Assembly: GCA_026129255.1 (NCBI GenBank)
Contig: JAHCIJ010000001.1
Span: 772,965-836,964, forward strand
Origin: Anaerolineales bacterium
Lineage (GTDB): Bacteria; Chloroflexota; Anaerolineae; Anaerolineales; UBA11579
DNA: 64,000 nt
Reading direction: 5' to 3'
The notes under the pieces were generated by a model. That model ran no database searches and had not been told where the DNA came from. It was given only the letters and a program-made list of their open reading frames with translations. Each line of letters starts with the position of its first letter. Position 1 is the first letter of the stretch. Below are positions 22,697 to 31,210 of the stretch, piece after piece. A program made the translations under genes and the position numbers.

Positions 22697-25600
22697 CGAG
22701 TAACGCTCATCCACCTGGTCGAGACGCAGACTGATCACCTGGCTGGCGGTGTCACGCCCCATCGTGATGCCATAGATCACATCGGCCACCTGCACCGTGT
22801 TGCGGTTGTGGGTGATGACCACGAACTGGGTCTCCTGGCTGAGCTCGCGGAGCACCTCAGTGAAGCGGCCTACGTTGGCTTCATCCAGCATGGCGTCGAC
22901 CTCATCCATGACGCAGAACGGCGTGGGCGAAGCCTTGAGCAGCGCAAAGACCAGCGCGGCGGCGGTGAGGCTGCGCTCGCCGCCGGAGAGCAGCGCCAGA
23001 CGCTGCGTGCGCTTGCCGGGCAGCCGCGCTTCAATGTCAATACCGGTCTGGCCGCCTTCGCCGCCTTCAGTGAGCAGCAGGCTGGCGGAGCCGCCGTTGA
23101 ACAAGCGGGCGAAGATGATCTTGAACTCGGCGGCGACGCGCTCAAAGGTGACCTGGAACTCTTTCTCCATCATCACATCCAGCTCAGCGATGACCTGCTT
23201 GAGATCGACCTCGGCGGAACGCAAGTCGGTCACCTGCGCTTCCATGCTCTCGACGCGCTCCTTGATCTCGACGTACTCTTTTTGGGCTTCGGGGTTGACG
23301 GCGCCCAGGCGGCGAATTTGGTTACGCTGCTGCTTGAGCGTCTCTTCCAGCTCAGGCGCCAATACCTCGACTGTGGGCAATTTTTCGACCAGCTCGCCCA
23401 GCGGCAGCGGCGTGGGTCCGGAGACAATTTCATCGTATTGGAAATTCACCAGGCCGAAGTCATCTTCGATGCGGCCGCGCAAGGTCTCCAGAGATTCCTG
23501 CTGGCGGGCCAGCGAGATCTGCGCCTGGGTGTGGTTGCGCTCGGCGGCGCTCAGCCCCTGCAGCGAGCTCGTCTCGTTGGTCTGCGCTTCGGCCAGGGCG
23601 GCATCGGCGGCGGCCAGCTCGGTCTCGGTGGGCTCGATCTGGGTCTGCAGGGTCTCGATCTCCTGCCCTACCTGGCCCTCTTGCTGGCTGAGCTCTTGGC
23701 GCTCATTGCGGATGGATTGCACCAGCGCTTCAAGTTCCTGCACGCGCTCGTGGTGCGAGCTGAGCTGGCTCTCGGCGCGCTGCAGCTGCTGCTGGCGCTC
23801 GGCCACGCGGCGCTGGGCCTCCTGCTGAGCACGCTGGCCAACGGCCAGGCGCATTTCCCAGTGAGCGACCTGGGCATGCAGCTCCTCGGCAGGCTCTTCT
23901 ACGGCGATGGCCATTTCGCTTTCGAACTCCGCTTCGGCGGCGGCCATCTGCGTGGCAATCGTAGCTTCTTTGGTCCTGAGGGTGGCAATCGTTTCTTCGC
24001 CGGTGGCCTGCTCGCCTTGTAAGGTGCGCTGCTGGGTCATGAACCAATCCAGCTGGCGTTGCAGCTGGCTGGCCTCCATCTCCTGGCCTTGGACTTCGCG
24101 GCGGCCGAGGTCCACTGCGGCCTGGGCGGTTTCCAGCTCATGCACGGCGGCCTGGCGCGCCAGCTCGCCTTCGTCGGCACGCTCTGCCAGCTTGGCCAGT
24201 TCGCTCTCCAGCTCGGCCAGTTGCGCGGCCGCCTGTTCCAGTTCAGCGCGCAGCTCACGCTCCTGACGCGGGCGCGCCAGCGCGGCGGCGGACTTGGCGG
24301 CACGCACTTCAATGATGCCGGCACGATGGAAGACCTCGCCACGCAGCGTGACGACCTGGGCCGCATCGGCATGCTCGGCCAGCAGGCCGCGGGCGGCCTG
24401 GCGACTCTCGGCCACCAACACGCGCCCCAGCAGCAGATCCACGACGGGGCGCAGCTCACCGGCTACGTCTACAAGATCGGCCGCCACACCCACCAGGCCG
24501 TTGCCGGGTTGCGCGCTAAGGCGCGCCGCGGCACGCAAGCCACTGAGCGGCAGGAGCGCAGCCGAGGTGTCGGCGCCCTCCAGTAAGCGGAGGGCGTCTT
24601 CAGCCTCATCCACGATCACGCCATCGATGTAGGCACCCAGGGCGGCGGCGATGGCCGCTTCGTACTGTGTGGCTACACGCAATTCGCGGCCAAGCGTGCT
24701 CTTGGCAGGCTGCAGCCCCCATTCCTTGGCAGTTTGCAGCAGCAGCTTGGCGCCCTCGGCATAACCAGCGGCGTTGGCCTCTTCGAGGCCGCGGATCTCA
24801 GCGGCCAGGCGGGCCTGGCGTGTCTGCAGCTGGGCGCGGCTGGCCTCACGCTGCTTGTGCTGCTCTTGCAAGCGAGAAACTTCGGCAGCGGCGTCTTCGA
24901 CCAGTTTCTTTTGCTCCGCGGCGCGCTGCTCAGTTTCGGTGACTTTGGCGCCGAGTTTCTCGGTGGCCTGGGCCAGTTCGGCAATGTCGCCTTGCACTTT
25001 GCCGATCGTACCGGCCAGCTCGGCCAACTCAGCCTTCTTGCGCTCCAGGCTGGAGACCAGCATCTCGCGCTGGGCGCGGGAATTGGCTTGCTGGGCCTGC
25101 AGCTCGACGACGCGCTCACGGGCGGCACGCGTACGGGCTTCCTTCTCATGCTGGGCGCCCTGCTTGCTCTGCAACTCGGCGCGAGCCTCGTCCAGCTTCT
25201 TCTGCGCCTCGGCGCCCTCTTCTTCATAGCGAGCAGCGTCTTGCTCGGACTCTTGCAAGCGCGCCTGCAGGCCAGCCAGCTCGCTTTCGACGCGCTGGCG
25301 CTCCTCTTCGAGCGCTATACGGCGCTCCCCAAGGGCACGCTCGCGCTCATCGGCCACGGCAAGGTCACGGCTGGCGCCCTGGCGGCCAGCGTGCAGCTCG
25401 GCCAGTTTGCGGTGCCACTCGTTCAGCTGCACACGCAGCTCCTGCGTGCGCGTGCGCAGCATGGTCACTTCTTCGTTGTTTTGCGATTGCTTCTGGCGCG
25501 CCTGCACCAGATTTTGCTCATGCAAGTCGGCATCCTGGCGCAGTTCACGAATATCGGCCTGCGAGCGGTTCCAGTGATAGCCGTACCACTCCCGCAGAGT

Positions 25601-26281
25601 GTTGCGCAGATCGGCACGCAGGGTGGCAAATTCCTCGGCGCGCTCGGCCTGGCGCTGCAGGCTGCGCAAGCGCGGCTTGAGCTCGGAAAGGATATCTTCC
25701 ACGCGTTCAAGGTTGCGCAGGGTGGTCTCCAAGCGGCGCAGGGATTGCTCCTTGCGGTCACGGTAGAGGCCGATACCCGCCGCCTCTTCGAAGAGGCGGC
25801 GGCGCTCGTCAGACTTCAGGGTCAGGGCGGCATCCACCAAGCCCTGGCCGATGACGGTGTAGGTGCGCTCAGACAGGCCGGAGGCGGCCAGCAGCTCGCT
25901 GACGTCTTTGAGGCGCACTTTCTGATTATTGATGAGGTACTCGTTCTGCCCGTCTTGGTAGGCGCGGCGGGTGACGGCTACCTCGGCAAAGTCCACCGGC
26001 AGCCAGCCCTCGCTGTTGTCAAAGGTGATCGTGACGCTGGCCATGCCGGATTTGGAGCGCGACTCCGAACCGGCGAAGATCATGTCTTCGGTCTTGCGGC
26101 CGCGCAGCAAGGCGTAGGATTGCTCGCCGAGCACCCAGCGTAACGAGTCGGCAATGTTGGATTTGCCAGAACCGTTGGGGCCGACCACGGCGGTGATGGG
26201 TGCGGCAAACTCGAACTTCTGCGCGCTGGCGAAGGTCTTATAGCCGTTAAGTTCCAAGGACTTTAGTCGTAATGTTTTCAC
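22691..26281 (-). CDS. smc: Chromosome partition protein SMC
   Basis: 1196-aa SMC ATPase, full length for the family. Walker A GPNGSGKSN at residues ~34-42, then two long coiled coils either side of a hinge (~500-660, around GAYIDGVIVDEAEDALRLLEG). The C-terminal head has the ABC signature LLSGGERSLTAAAL and Walker B CVMDEVDAMLDEA. It compacts and segregates the chromosome with ScpA (13530-14309). It starts 6 nt after the rnc stop and is probably co-transcribed with it, the common rnc-smc pair. Confidence 0.97.
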   Translation of the reverse strand: MKTLRLKSLELNGYKTFASAQKFEFAAPITAVVGPNGSGKSNIADSLRWVLGEQSYALLRGRKTEDMIFAGSESRSKSGMASVTITFDNSEGWLPVDFAEVAVTRRAYQDGQNEYLINNQKVRLKDVSELLAASGLSERTYTVIGQGLVDAALTLKSDERRRLFEEAAGIGLYRDRKEQSLRRLETTLRNLERVEDILSELKPRLRSLQRQAERAEEFATLRADLRNTLREWYGYHWNRSQADIRELRQDADLHEQNLVQARQKQSQNNEEVTMLRTRTQELRVQLNEWHRKLAELHAGRQGASRDLAVADERERALGERRIALEEERQRVESELAGLQARLQESEQDAARYEEEGAEAQKKLDEARAELQSKQGAQHEKEARTRAARERVVELQAQQANSRAQREMLVSSLERKKAELAELAGTIGKVQGDIAELAQATEKLGAKVTETEQRAAEQKKLVEDAAAEVSRLQEQHKQREASRAQLQTRQARLAAEIRGLEEANAAGYAEGAKLLLQTAKEWGLQPAKSTLGRELRVATQYEAAIAAALGAYIDGVIVDEAEDALRLLEGADTSAALLPLSGLRAAARLSAQPGNGLVGVAADLVDVAGELRPVVDLLLGRVLVAESRQAARGLLAEHADAAQVVTLRGEVFHRAGIIEVRAAKSAAALARPRQERELRAELEQAAAQLAELESELAKLAERADEGELARQAAVHELETAQAAVDLGRREVQGQEMEASQLQRQLDWFMTQQRTLQGEQATGEETIATLRTKEATIATQMAAAEAEFESEMAIAVEEPAEELHAQVAHWEMRLAVGQRAQQEAQRRVAERQQQLQRAESQLSSHHERVQELEALVQSIRNERQELSQQEGQVGQEIETLQTQIEPTETELAAADAALAEAQTNETSSLQGLSAAERNHTQAQISLARQQESLETLRGRIEDDFGLVNFQYDEIVSGPTPLPLGELVEKLPTVEVLAPELEETLKQQRNQIRRLGAVNPEAQKEYVEIKERVESMEAQVTDLRSAEVDLKQVIAELDVMMEKEFQVTFERVAAEFKIIFARLFNGGSASLLLTEGGEGGQTGIDIEARLPGKRTQRLALLSGGERSLTAAALVFALLKASPTPFCVMDEVDAMLDEANVGRFTEVLRELSQETQFVVITHNRNTVQVADVIYGITMGRDTASQVISLRLDQVDERYSR

Positions 26282-26287
26282 GCGGTT

Positions 26288-27034
26288 TTAGCGATCCATC
26301 TCTTCTGTCTCAATGCGTTGCAGTGCAGCACGGGCGGCAATTTTACTCGCGGCTTGCTTGCTGCGGCCTTCGCCTTGCCCCAAGGTGCGGCCCCCCACCT
26401 GCACCTCGACCACGAAGTCTTTGCTGTGGTCTGGGCCGTGCTCGGCGATGATGTCATAGTGCGGTACGCCATAGCCGCGCGCTTGAGCCCACTCCTGCAG
26501 CTGGCTCTTGGGGTCACGGTCTTCCTCGCTGGCACGGATGCGCAGCATGGCGCCGTTGAGCATGGGCGTGACAAAATGCTGCACGGCAGGGATACCGCCA
26601 TCCAGGTACAGCGCGCCGACCAGCGCCTCAAAGGCGTTGCACAGCATGGAAGTGCGTGTGCGGCCGCCACCCTCTTCTTCACCGTGGCCGATACGCAAAG
26701 CACGGTTGATCTCGATCTGGCGACCAAACTCCCCCAGGCGCTCGGTGCTTACTAAGCTGGAGCGCAGGCGGGTCATCTCACCTTCGTTCATTTCAGGGAA
26801 GTTCTGATACAGCCAAGCCCCCACAACAAAATCGAGCACGGCATCCCCCAGGAATTCCAGACGCTCGTTATCCTCCAGCGCATCCGGATTTTCGTTGAGG
26901 TACGAGCGGTGCGTGAGGGCACGCACAATCAGGCGCGTATCCCGTATGGGCAACGCCAAGCGCGCAGCAAAACTCTGTGGAGTCTCCCGTTCCAGGCCCC
27001 GCTCCGAGGCGGCCCGCGTTGGGTTATCGGACAT
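26288..27034 (-). CDS. rnc: Ribonuclease III
   Basis: Double-strand-specific endoribonuclease, 248 aa. The signature NERLEFLGDAVLDF and the second acidic site in NAFEALVGALYLDGG are present; the dsRNA-binding domain occupies ~170-245 (DPKSQLQEWAQARG ... KQAASKIAARAAL). The first residues are an extra ~20-aa polar tail. ATG 27034 is preferred over the TTG at 27040. A large stem-loop lies in the leader at 27061-27118 and may be a self-regulation site. smc follows after 6 nt. Confidence 0.96.
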   Translation of the reverse strand: MSDNPTRAASERGLERETPQSFAARLALPIRDTRLIVRALTHRSYLNENPDALEDNERLEFLGDAVLDFVVGAWLYQNFPEMNEGEMTRLRSSLVSTERLGEFGRQIEINRALRIGHGEEEGGGRTRTSMLCNAFEALVGALYLDGGIPAVQHFVTPMLNGAMLRIRASEEDRDPKSQLQEWAQARGYGVPHYDIIAEHGPDHSKDFVVEVQVGGRTLGQGEGRSKQAASKIAARAALQRIETEEMDR

Positions 27035-27060
27035 ACCCAAGCCATCCTTCCCGGAACTGA

Positions 27061-27118
27061 AGGAACGCTAGCCACCCAGCATAGTTGCTGTGGGTGGCTG
27101 GCGATCCGCTAGTTCCTA
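27061..27118 (-). promoter_or_regulatory. Long stem-loop in the rnc leader
   Basis: Outer arms AGGAAC / GTTCCT enclose GCTAGCCACCCA paired with TGGGTGGCTGGC (one mismatch), loop GCATAGTTGC and an unpaired GATCCGCTA. No T-run follows on the rnc side, so it is not a typical terminator. By analogy with E. coli, where RNase III cleaves a leader hairpin in its own mRNA, it could be an autoregulatory site. Confidence 0.5.
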
Positions 27119-27131
27119 ACAAGAGAGTATT

Positions 27132-28364
27132 TTATTCGTATTTTCGCAAAACGAGGACGGCATTGTGGCCGCCAAAGCCGAAGGCATTGGTGATGGCCAC
27201 CTTGATCTTGGATTCACGGGCCTTGTTGGGGATGTAATCCAGATCGCACTCCGGATCCGGCTCTTCGTAGTTGATGGTGGGCGGCAGCATGCCGTCACGG
27301 ATGGCAAGTGCGCAGAACATGGTCTCGAGCGCACCGGTGGCGCCCATCATGTGCCCGGTCATCGACTTGGTGGACGAGATGGGGATGTTGTAGGCCTGCT
27401 GGCCGAAGGCCGTCTTGATGGCGGCGGTTTCCGAAGCATCATTGAGCGGCGTGCCGGTGCCGTGGGCGCTGATGTAGCCAACTTCGTCTGGATTAACGCC
27501 GGCGATCTTGAGCGCGTCCTTGATGGCCTGTGCCCCACCCGCACCCGTGGGAGACGGCGCGGTGATGTGGCTGGCATCGGCCGAGGAGGCGTAGCCGGCC
27601 AGCTCGGCGATGATGTTGGCGCCGCGCTGCTTGGCGTGGCTCTCGCTCTCGAGCATGAAGACGGCAGCGCCCTCGCCCATCACAAAACCATCACGGTTCT
27701 TATCGAAGGGGCGCGGCGTAGCTTCGCCGGGGGATTTCCGCGACATGGCTTGCATGCGGTCAAAGGAGGCCACGGCGATGCTGGTGATGGTGGCTTCGGC
27801 GGCGCCAGCAAACGCGGCATCGATGACGCCGGCACGGATCAGCGTCCAGGCCATGCCGATACCATCCTGGCCGGAGGCACAGGCCGAGGCCACCGAGAGC
27901 GCCGGCCCCTTGGGGCCGTGATCAATGCTGGCCAGGCCAGCGGCGCCGTTGGGCATGAGCATGGGGATGAGGAAGGGGCTGACGCGGCGCGGGCCGCCGG
28001 CGGCGATATCGAGCACACCGGATTCCAACGCGCCAATGCCGCCGATGGCGGCAGAGATGATGCTGCCGACGCGCGGCGCGTTGCTCTCGGTGATCTCCAG
28101 GCCGGAGCTGTGCATGGCCTGGGCGGCGGCACCCGCGCCGAAGAGCTGGTAGCGATCACGGCGGCGGGTTTCGCGCACATCCATGTATTGGCTGGCATCG
28201 AAGTCTTTGACTTCGCAGGCGATCTTGACCAAAAAGTCGGACGCATCAAAGCAGGTGATCGGGCCTACGCCAGACACCCCGTTGGTGACATTTTTCCACG
28301 TCTGCTCTACGGTGTTGCCCAAGGGGTTGACCGTGCCCAAACCCGTGATGACGACTTTTTCCAT
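27132..28364 (-). CDS. fabF: Beta-ketoacyl-ACP synthase II
   Basis: Condensing enzyme of fatty-acid elongation, 410 aa. MEKVVITGLGTVNPLGNTVEQTW is the standard start; the nucleophile Cys is in SVASACASGQDGIG, and the two His in SAHGTGTPLND and KSMTGHMMGATG complete the triad. The frame is open another 40 codons upstream, but ATG 28364 with GAGGT ahead is clearly the start. Gene order fabF-rnc-smc matches the common fab-rnc-smc cluster; acpP is missing and fabD lies elsewhere (33715). Confidence 0.96.
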   Translation of the reverse strand: MEKVVITGLGTVNPLGNTVEQTWKNVTNGVSGVGPITCFDASDFLVKIACEVKDFDASQYMDVRETRRRDRYQLFGAGAAAQAMHSSGLEITESNAPRVGSIISAAIGGIGALESGVLDIAAGGPRRVSPFLIPMLMPNGAAGLASIDHGPKGPALSVASACASGQDGIGMAWTLIRAGVIDAAFAGAAEATITSIAVASFDRMQAMSRKSPGEATPRPFDKNRDGFVMGEGAAVFMLESESHAKQRGANIIAELAGYASSADASHITAPSPTGAGGAQAIKDALKIAGVNPDEVGYISAHGTGTPLNDASETAAIKTAFGQQAYNIPISSTKSMTGHMMGATGALETMFCALAIRDGMLPPTINYEEPDPECDLDYIPNKARESKIKVAITNAFGFGGHNAVLVLRKYE

Positions 28365-28384
28365 GTGATACCTCAATTCCTCTC

Positions 28385-29488
28385 TTACGGCGCTTTCAAA
28401 CCAGACCCGCTGAGAATCAGTGCGATCGGGCCAGGGAGATCGGCAAAGTTTGCCAAGGTGGATAGCTGCCCCAACCCTGCCCACACAATCGCAGAGGTTG
28501 GCTCTACAAATAACCCTGCACGAGCCAGTGCGTCGCGGGCGGGTTGGATCTCGCCTTCGTCTACGGCGAGGAACTGGCCGCCGCTGGCCTGCACGGCGCG
28601 CAGCAACTCATCGCCGCGCACAGGCTGGTGCACGCGCACGCCTTCGGCCAGGGTTTGGCCCTCGGTGACCCAGGCCAGGCCCGCGGGGCCTTGCGTGCTG
28701 AGCGCCCACAGCGGCGCGCAGGCACGCGCTTGCACGCCGATGAGCACGGGCAGGCGTTGAATGAGCCCGGCGGCTTGGAGGGCGGCGAAGCCGCGCGCGA
28801 TGCCGAGCAGCAGGCTGCCGTGGCCCACCGGGGCGATCACGCAGCCCGGCGCCTGGTTACCGAGCTGCTCGTAGAGCTCATAGGCGATGGTGGCGATGCC
28901 CGGCAGCCCGAAGGGCATGTAGGCGTGGCTGGCATAGGTTTCGCCGCCCTCGGCGGCGCGCTGGACGGCGAGGGCGGCTTCCGAACGCGGGCCGAGGATG
29001 CTGACCAGCTCGGCACCGTAGGCTTCGATCTGGGCGCGCTTGGGGCCGGAGGCTGAGTCTGGCACGAAGACGCGCGCAGCGATGGCGGCGCGGGCGGCAT
29101 AGGCGGCGAAGGAGGCGCCGGCGTTGCCGGAGGAATCTTCGATGGCGGAAGTTACGCCGCGGGTGCGCAGGAAGCTGAGCAGCGGCGCCGAGCCGCGGTC
29201 TTTGTAGGAGCCGGTGGGATTGAGATACTCCAGCTTGAAGGCCAGCCGCTTGCCGAAGGCGGCGCCTGCTACCAAGGGCGTGTTACCTTCGCCGAGATGG
29301 ATGGCCTCGGCCGAGTCTGGCAGCCCAAAGCTGGCGCGGTAGCGCCACAGCCCGGGCTGAGCGGAGTCTGGCGGCGTATAGGCAAGCTCACCCCGCAGGC
29401 TGAAGACGCCACCGCAATGCAAGCAGCGGTGCGGTGTGCCGGTGTCTGGATACGGGCGGTGGCAGTTGGTGCAGGTGTAAATCGTCAT
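28385..29488 (-). CDS. Threonine synthase-like PLP enzyme
   Basis: Fold-type II PLP-dependent enzyme, 367 aa. An N-terminal zinc-ribbon-like part (CTNCH ... CLHCG) is typical of one threonine synthase group. The PLP-binding Lys is in NPTGSYKDRG and the substrate loop SSGNAGAS follows; a glycine-rich phosphate loop may be VGHGSLL. Threonine synthase converts O-phosphohomoserine to threonine. The length is on the short side and cysteate synthase or related enzymes cannot be excluded. It ends 20 nt before the fabF start, so both may share a transcript. Confidence 0.85.
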   Translation of the reverse strand: MTIYTCTNCHRPYPDTGTPHRCLHCGGVFSLRGELAYTPPDSAQPGLWRYRASFGLPDSAEAIHLGEGNTPLVAGAAFGKRLAFKLEYLNPTGSYKDRGSAPLLSFLRTRGVTSAIEDSSGNAGASFAAYAARAAIAARVFVPDSASGPKRAQIEAYGAELVSILGPRSEAALAVQRAAEGGETYASHAYMPFGLPGIATIAYELYEQLGNQAPGCVIAPVGHGSLLLGIARGFAALQAAGLIQRLPVLIGVQARACAPLWALSTQGPAGLAWVTEGQTLAEGVRVHQPVRGDELLRAVQASGGQFLAVDEGEIQPARDALARAGLFVEPTSAIVWAGLGQLSTLANFADLPGPIALILSGSGLKAP

Positions 29489-29511
29489 AGTGGGAGGTGA
29501 ATGGTAATTCG

Positions 29512-29570
29512 TTATTGGCTATTGGCTAGTCTATTAGTCCATTGGTCGACTAGTCGACTGGTTCTGACCA
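29512..29570. repeat. Octamer repeat array TNGTCNNN
   Basis: Consecutive 8-nt units TAGTCTAT, TAGTCCAT, TGGTCGAC, TAGTCGAC, TGGTTCTG. Same family as nine other arrays in this window. Confidence 0.8.
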
Positions 29571-29584
29571 GTGGACTGCTTATG

Positions 29585-30295
29585 CTAATCGCTCTGACTT
29601 GGAATGTATTGCCCTTCAACCCACTCTTCGCCATTAGGACCGACCTCTTTTTTCCAAATGGGCACGATCTCTTTGAGGCGGTCGATACCATAACGGGCGG
29701 CCTCGAAGACGCCGCTGTCGCGGTGGGCGGCGGTGCAGGCGATGAGCACGGTGGGCGTGCCGGGCTGCAGCGTGCCGATGCGCTGGGCGATGGCGATACC
29801 TTCGACGGCAGGCCAGCGCGAGCGGATCTCGGCGGCCACCTGGGCCATCTTGGCCTCGGCCATGGGGATATAGGCTTCGTAGACGAGGTGCTGGGTTGCA
29901 TGTGCAACGTCACCTTGCGTCACAGCACGCACCATGCCGCTGAAGAAACAGGCTGCACCGGTGCTAGGCAGCGTGATGCTGGCCAGCATCGCGTTGAGGT
30001 CGAGTGCGTCTTCGGTGACGGTGAACAGCGTCGGCAGAGCGTCGGCAGAGCCGCCGCTGACCGGCGGGAACAGCGCGATCTCGGCGCCATCCGGTACGAG
30101 GTCGGCATCGAAGGCGTACTCTTTGTTGACGGCCACCAGCATGGCAGTGGCGTGCGGCGCCAACTGCGGATAGGCGCCGAAGAGCACCTTCTTGAAAGCA
30201 GCCACATCGCTGCCAGTGGCTAGCTGCAGGCTAGAGCGGGGCACGCCCGCCTTCTCACGCAAAGTGGCGAAGAATAGCACGGTGACGGTATTCAT
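29585..30295 (-). CDS. MoaD-MoaE fusion, molybdopterin synthase
   Basis: Both subunits of molybdopterin synthase in one 236-aa chain. Residues ~1-85 are a MoaD-like ubiquitin fold ending in FPPVSGG, where MoaD normally ends in a free Gly-Gly that receives sulfur. Residues ~88-236 are MoaE: ACFFSGMVRA, HLVYEAYIPMA, IAQRIGTLQPG, HRDSGVFEA and PIWKKE. The internal Gly-Gly implies proteolytic cleavage after it, as in mycobacterial MoaX, unless MoaD sulfuration works differently. It overlaps the stop of the small basic gene by 3 nt (CGATGAATACC). moaC lies upstream on the same strand. Confidence 0.9.
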   Translation of the reverse strand: MNTVTVLFFATLREKAGVPRSSLQLATGSDVAAFKKVLFGAYPQLAPHATAMLVAVNKEYAFDADLVPDGAEIALFPPVSGGSADALPTLFTVTEDALDLNAMLASITLPSTGAACFFSGMVRAVTQGDVAHATQHLVYEAYIPMAEAKMAQVAAEIRSRWPAVEGIAIAQRIGTLQPGTPTVLIACTAAHRDSGVFEAARYGIDRLKEIVPIWKKEVGPNGEEWVEGQYIPSQSD

Positions 30296-30468
30296 CGGCG
30301 GCTCTTCTTGCGGCGCACGGTGAGCTTGACCTTGGCCGGCTCGGCCTTGGCCGCTTCGGCGCGTTTGCGCTGCATTTCCTGCAAGGTGAAGATGCTGCGT
30401 CCGCTCACGCGCATGCCGTGTTTCTTCTTTTCAAGCTTGGCCTCGCGGCGTTCCCATTTTTCAGTCAT
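30292..30468 (-). CDS. Small basic protein in the molybdopterin operon
   Basis: A 58-aa protein rich in Lys/Arg/Glu, beginning MTEKWERREAKLEKKKHG and ending VRRKKSRR. Its stop codon overlaps the MoaD-MoaE start (TGA in ATGA), so translation is likely coupled. No family is recognised; the composition suggests a helical nucleic-acid- or ribosome-associated peptide. A short 9-nt gap separates its ATG from the heptamer array. Confidence 0.6.
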   Translation of the reverse strand: MTEKWERREAKLEKKKHGMRVSGRSIFTLQEMQRKRAEAAKAEPAKVKLTVRRKKSRR

Positions 30469-30479
30469 GGCAAAAAATC

Positions 30480-30626
30480 AGTGATTGGTGAGCAGTGATT
30501 AGTGATTAGTGAGTAGTGAGTAGTGAGTAGTAATCAGTGAGCAATGATTGATGATTACTGCCACCTTAATCATTACCACTGTTCACTGTTCACTGTTCAC
30601 TGTTCACTGTTCACTGTTCACTGTTC
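30480..30626. repeat. Heptamer array AGTGAGT / ACTGTTC
   Basis: Left part: about eleven 7-nt units (AGTGATT, GGTGAGC, AGTGAGT x3 and variants). Right part: seven perfect ACTGTTC units (30578-30626). The two parts can pair loosely as one hairpin. The moaC stop codon (30618-30620) lies inside the right part. Confidence 0.9.
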
Positions 30627-31115
30627 ACCCGCCTCTCTATACTCCCCACCCGCCCCACCCGTCTTGCTGACGAGGCGAATATTTTGGATGTGCATGCTCT
30701 TCTCGGCGGCCTTGGCCATGTCGTAGATGGTGAGCGCGGCCACAGAGACGGCGGTGAGCGCTTCCATCTCCACGCCGGTCTTGCCGCGCGTGCGCGCCGT
30801 GGCGCGGATGCGGATGCCGGGCAGCGCATCGTCGAGCTCGAACTCCAGCGCAATGTGCTCGAGCGGCAGCGGGTGACAGAAGGGGATCAGTTCGGCGGTG
30901 CGCTTGGCGGCCTGGATACCGGCTACCTGCGCCACGGTGAGCACATTGCCCTTCTTCAGTTGCCCAGCGCGCACCAGCGCCAGCGTCTGGGGCAACATGC
31001 GTACCTCGCCCGCCGCTATGGCGGTGCGCTCGGTGATGTCTTTGTCACCAACGTCTACCATGCGGGCGTTGCCGGAGGGGTCGAGATGAGAGAGTGCGCT
31101 TGATTGCTTGGGCAT
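30618..31115 (-). CDS. moaC: Cyclic pyranopterin monophosphate synthase
   Basis: MoaC, which makes cyclic pyranopterin monophosphate from the MoaA product in molybdenum-cofactor synthesis; 165 aa. Typical segments are [42 protein letters not shown] and [21 protein letters not shown]. The last residues (GEYREAGEQ) and the stop codon are encoded by the heptamer array at 30480-30626. TATAAT ends 6 nt before the ATG at 31115, so the mRNA is probably leaderless. Divergent from prfB; the promoters are separated by another heptamer array. Confidence 0.94.
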   Translation of the reverse strand: MPKQSSALSHLDPSGNARMVDVGDKDITERTAIAAGEVRMLPQTLALVRAGQLKKGNVLTVAQVAGIQAAKRTAELIPFCHPLPLEHIALEFELDDALPGIRIRATARTRGKTGVEMEALTAVSVAALTIYDMAKAAEKSMHIQNIRLVSKTGGAGGEYREAGEQ

Positions 31116-31121
31116 GAGTTA

Positions 31122-31127
31122 ATTATA
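31122..31127 (-). promoter_or_regulatory. -10 box of moaC at a repeat edge
   Basis: TATAAT on the minus strand, 6 nt from the moaC ATG; its last bases touch the heptamer array. Confidence 0.55.
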
Positions 31128-31203
31128 GCTATCAGCAGTCAGCTATCAGCCAAAATCGGCGTAGGCAGCTGAGCGCTGAAAGCTGATGGCTGAACGCTAT
31201 AAT
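31127..31203. repeat. Heptamer palindrome AGCTATC / GCTGAAA between divergent promoters
   Basis: Units AGCTATC, AGCAGTC, AGCTATC on the left and GCTGAAA, GCTGATG, GCTGAAC on the right are reverse complements in consensus. The two edges supply the -10 boxes of moaC and prfB. Confidence 0.85.
31198..31203 (+). promoter_or_regulatory. -10 box of prfB at a repeat edge
   Basis: TATAAT 7 nt before the prfB ATG at 31211; it is fused to the last heptamer unit. Confidence 0.55.
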
Positions 31204-31210
31204 TAGCTTC

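Noticed and set aside
30480-30626. CRISPR-like repeated DNA
   Set aside because: Units are 7 nt, contiguous and without spacers; no cas genes nearby. The same holds for the octamer arrays.
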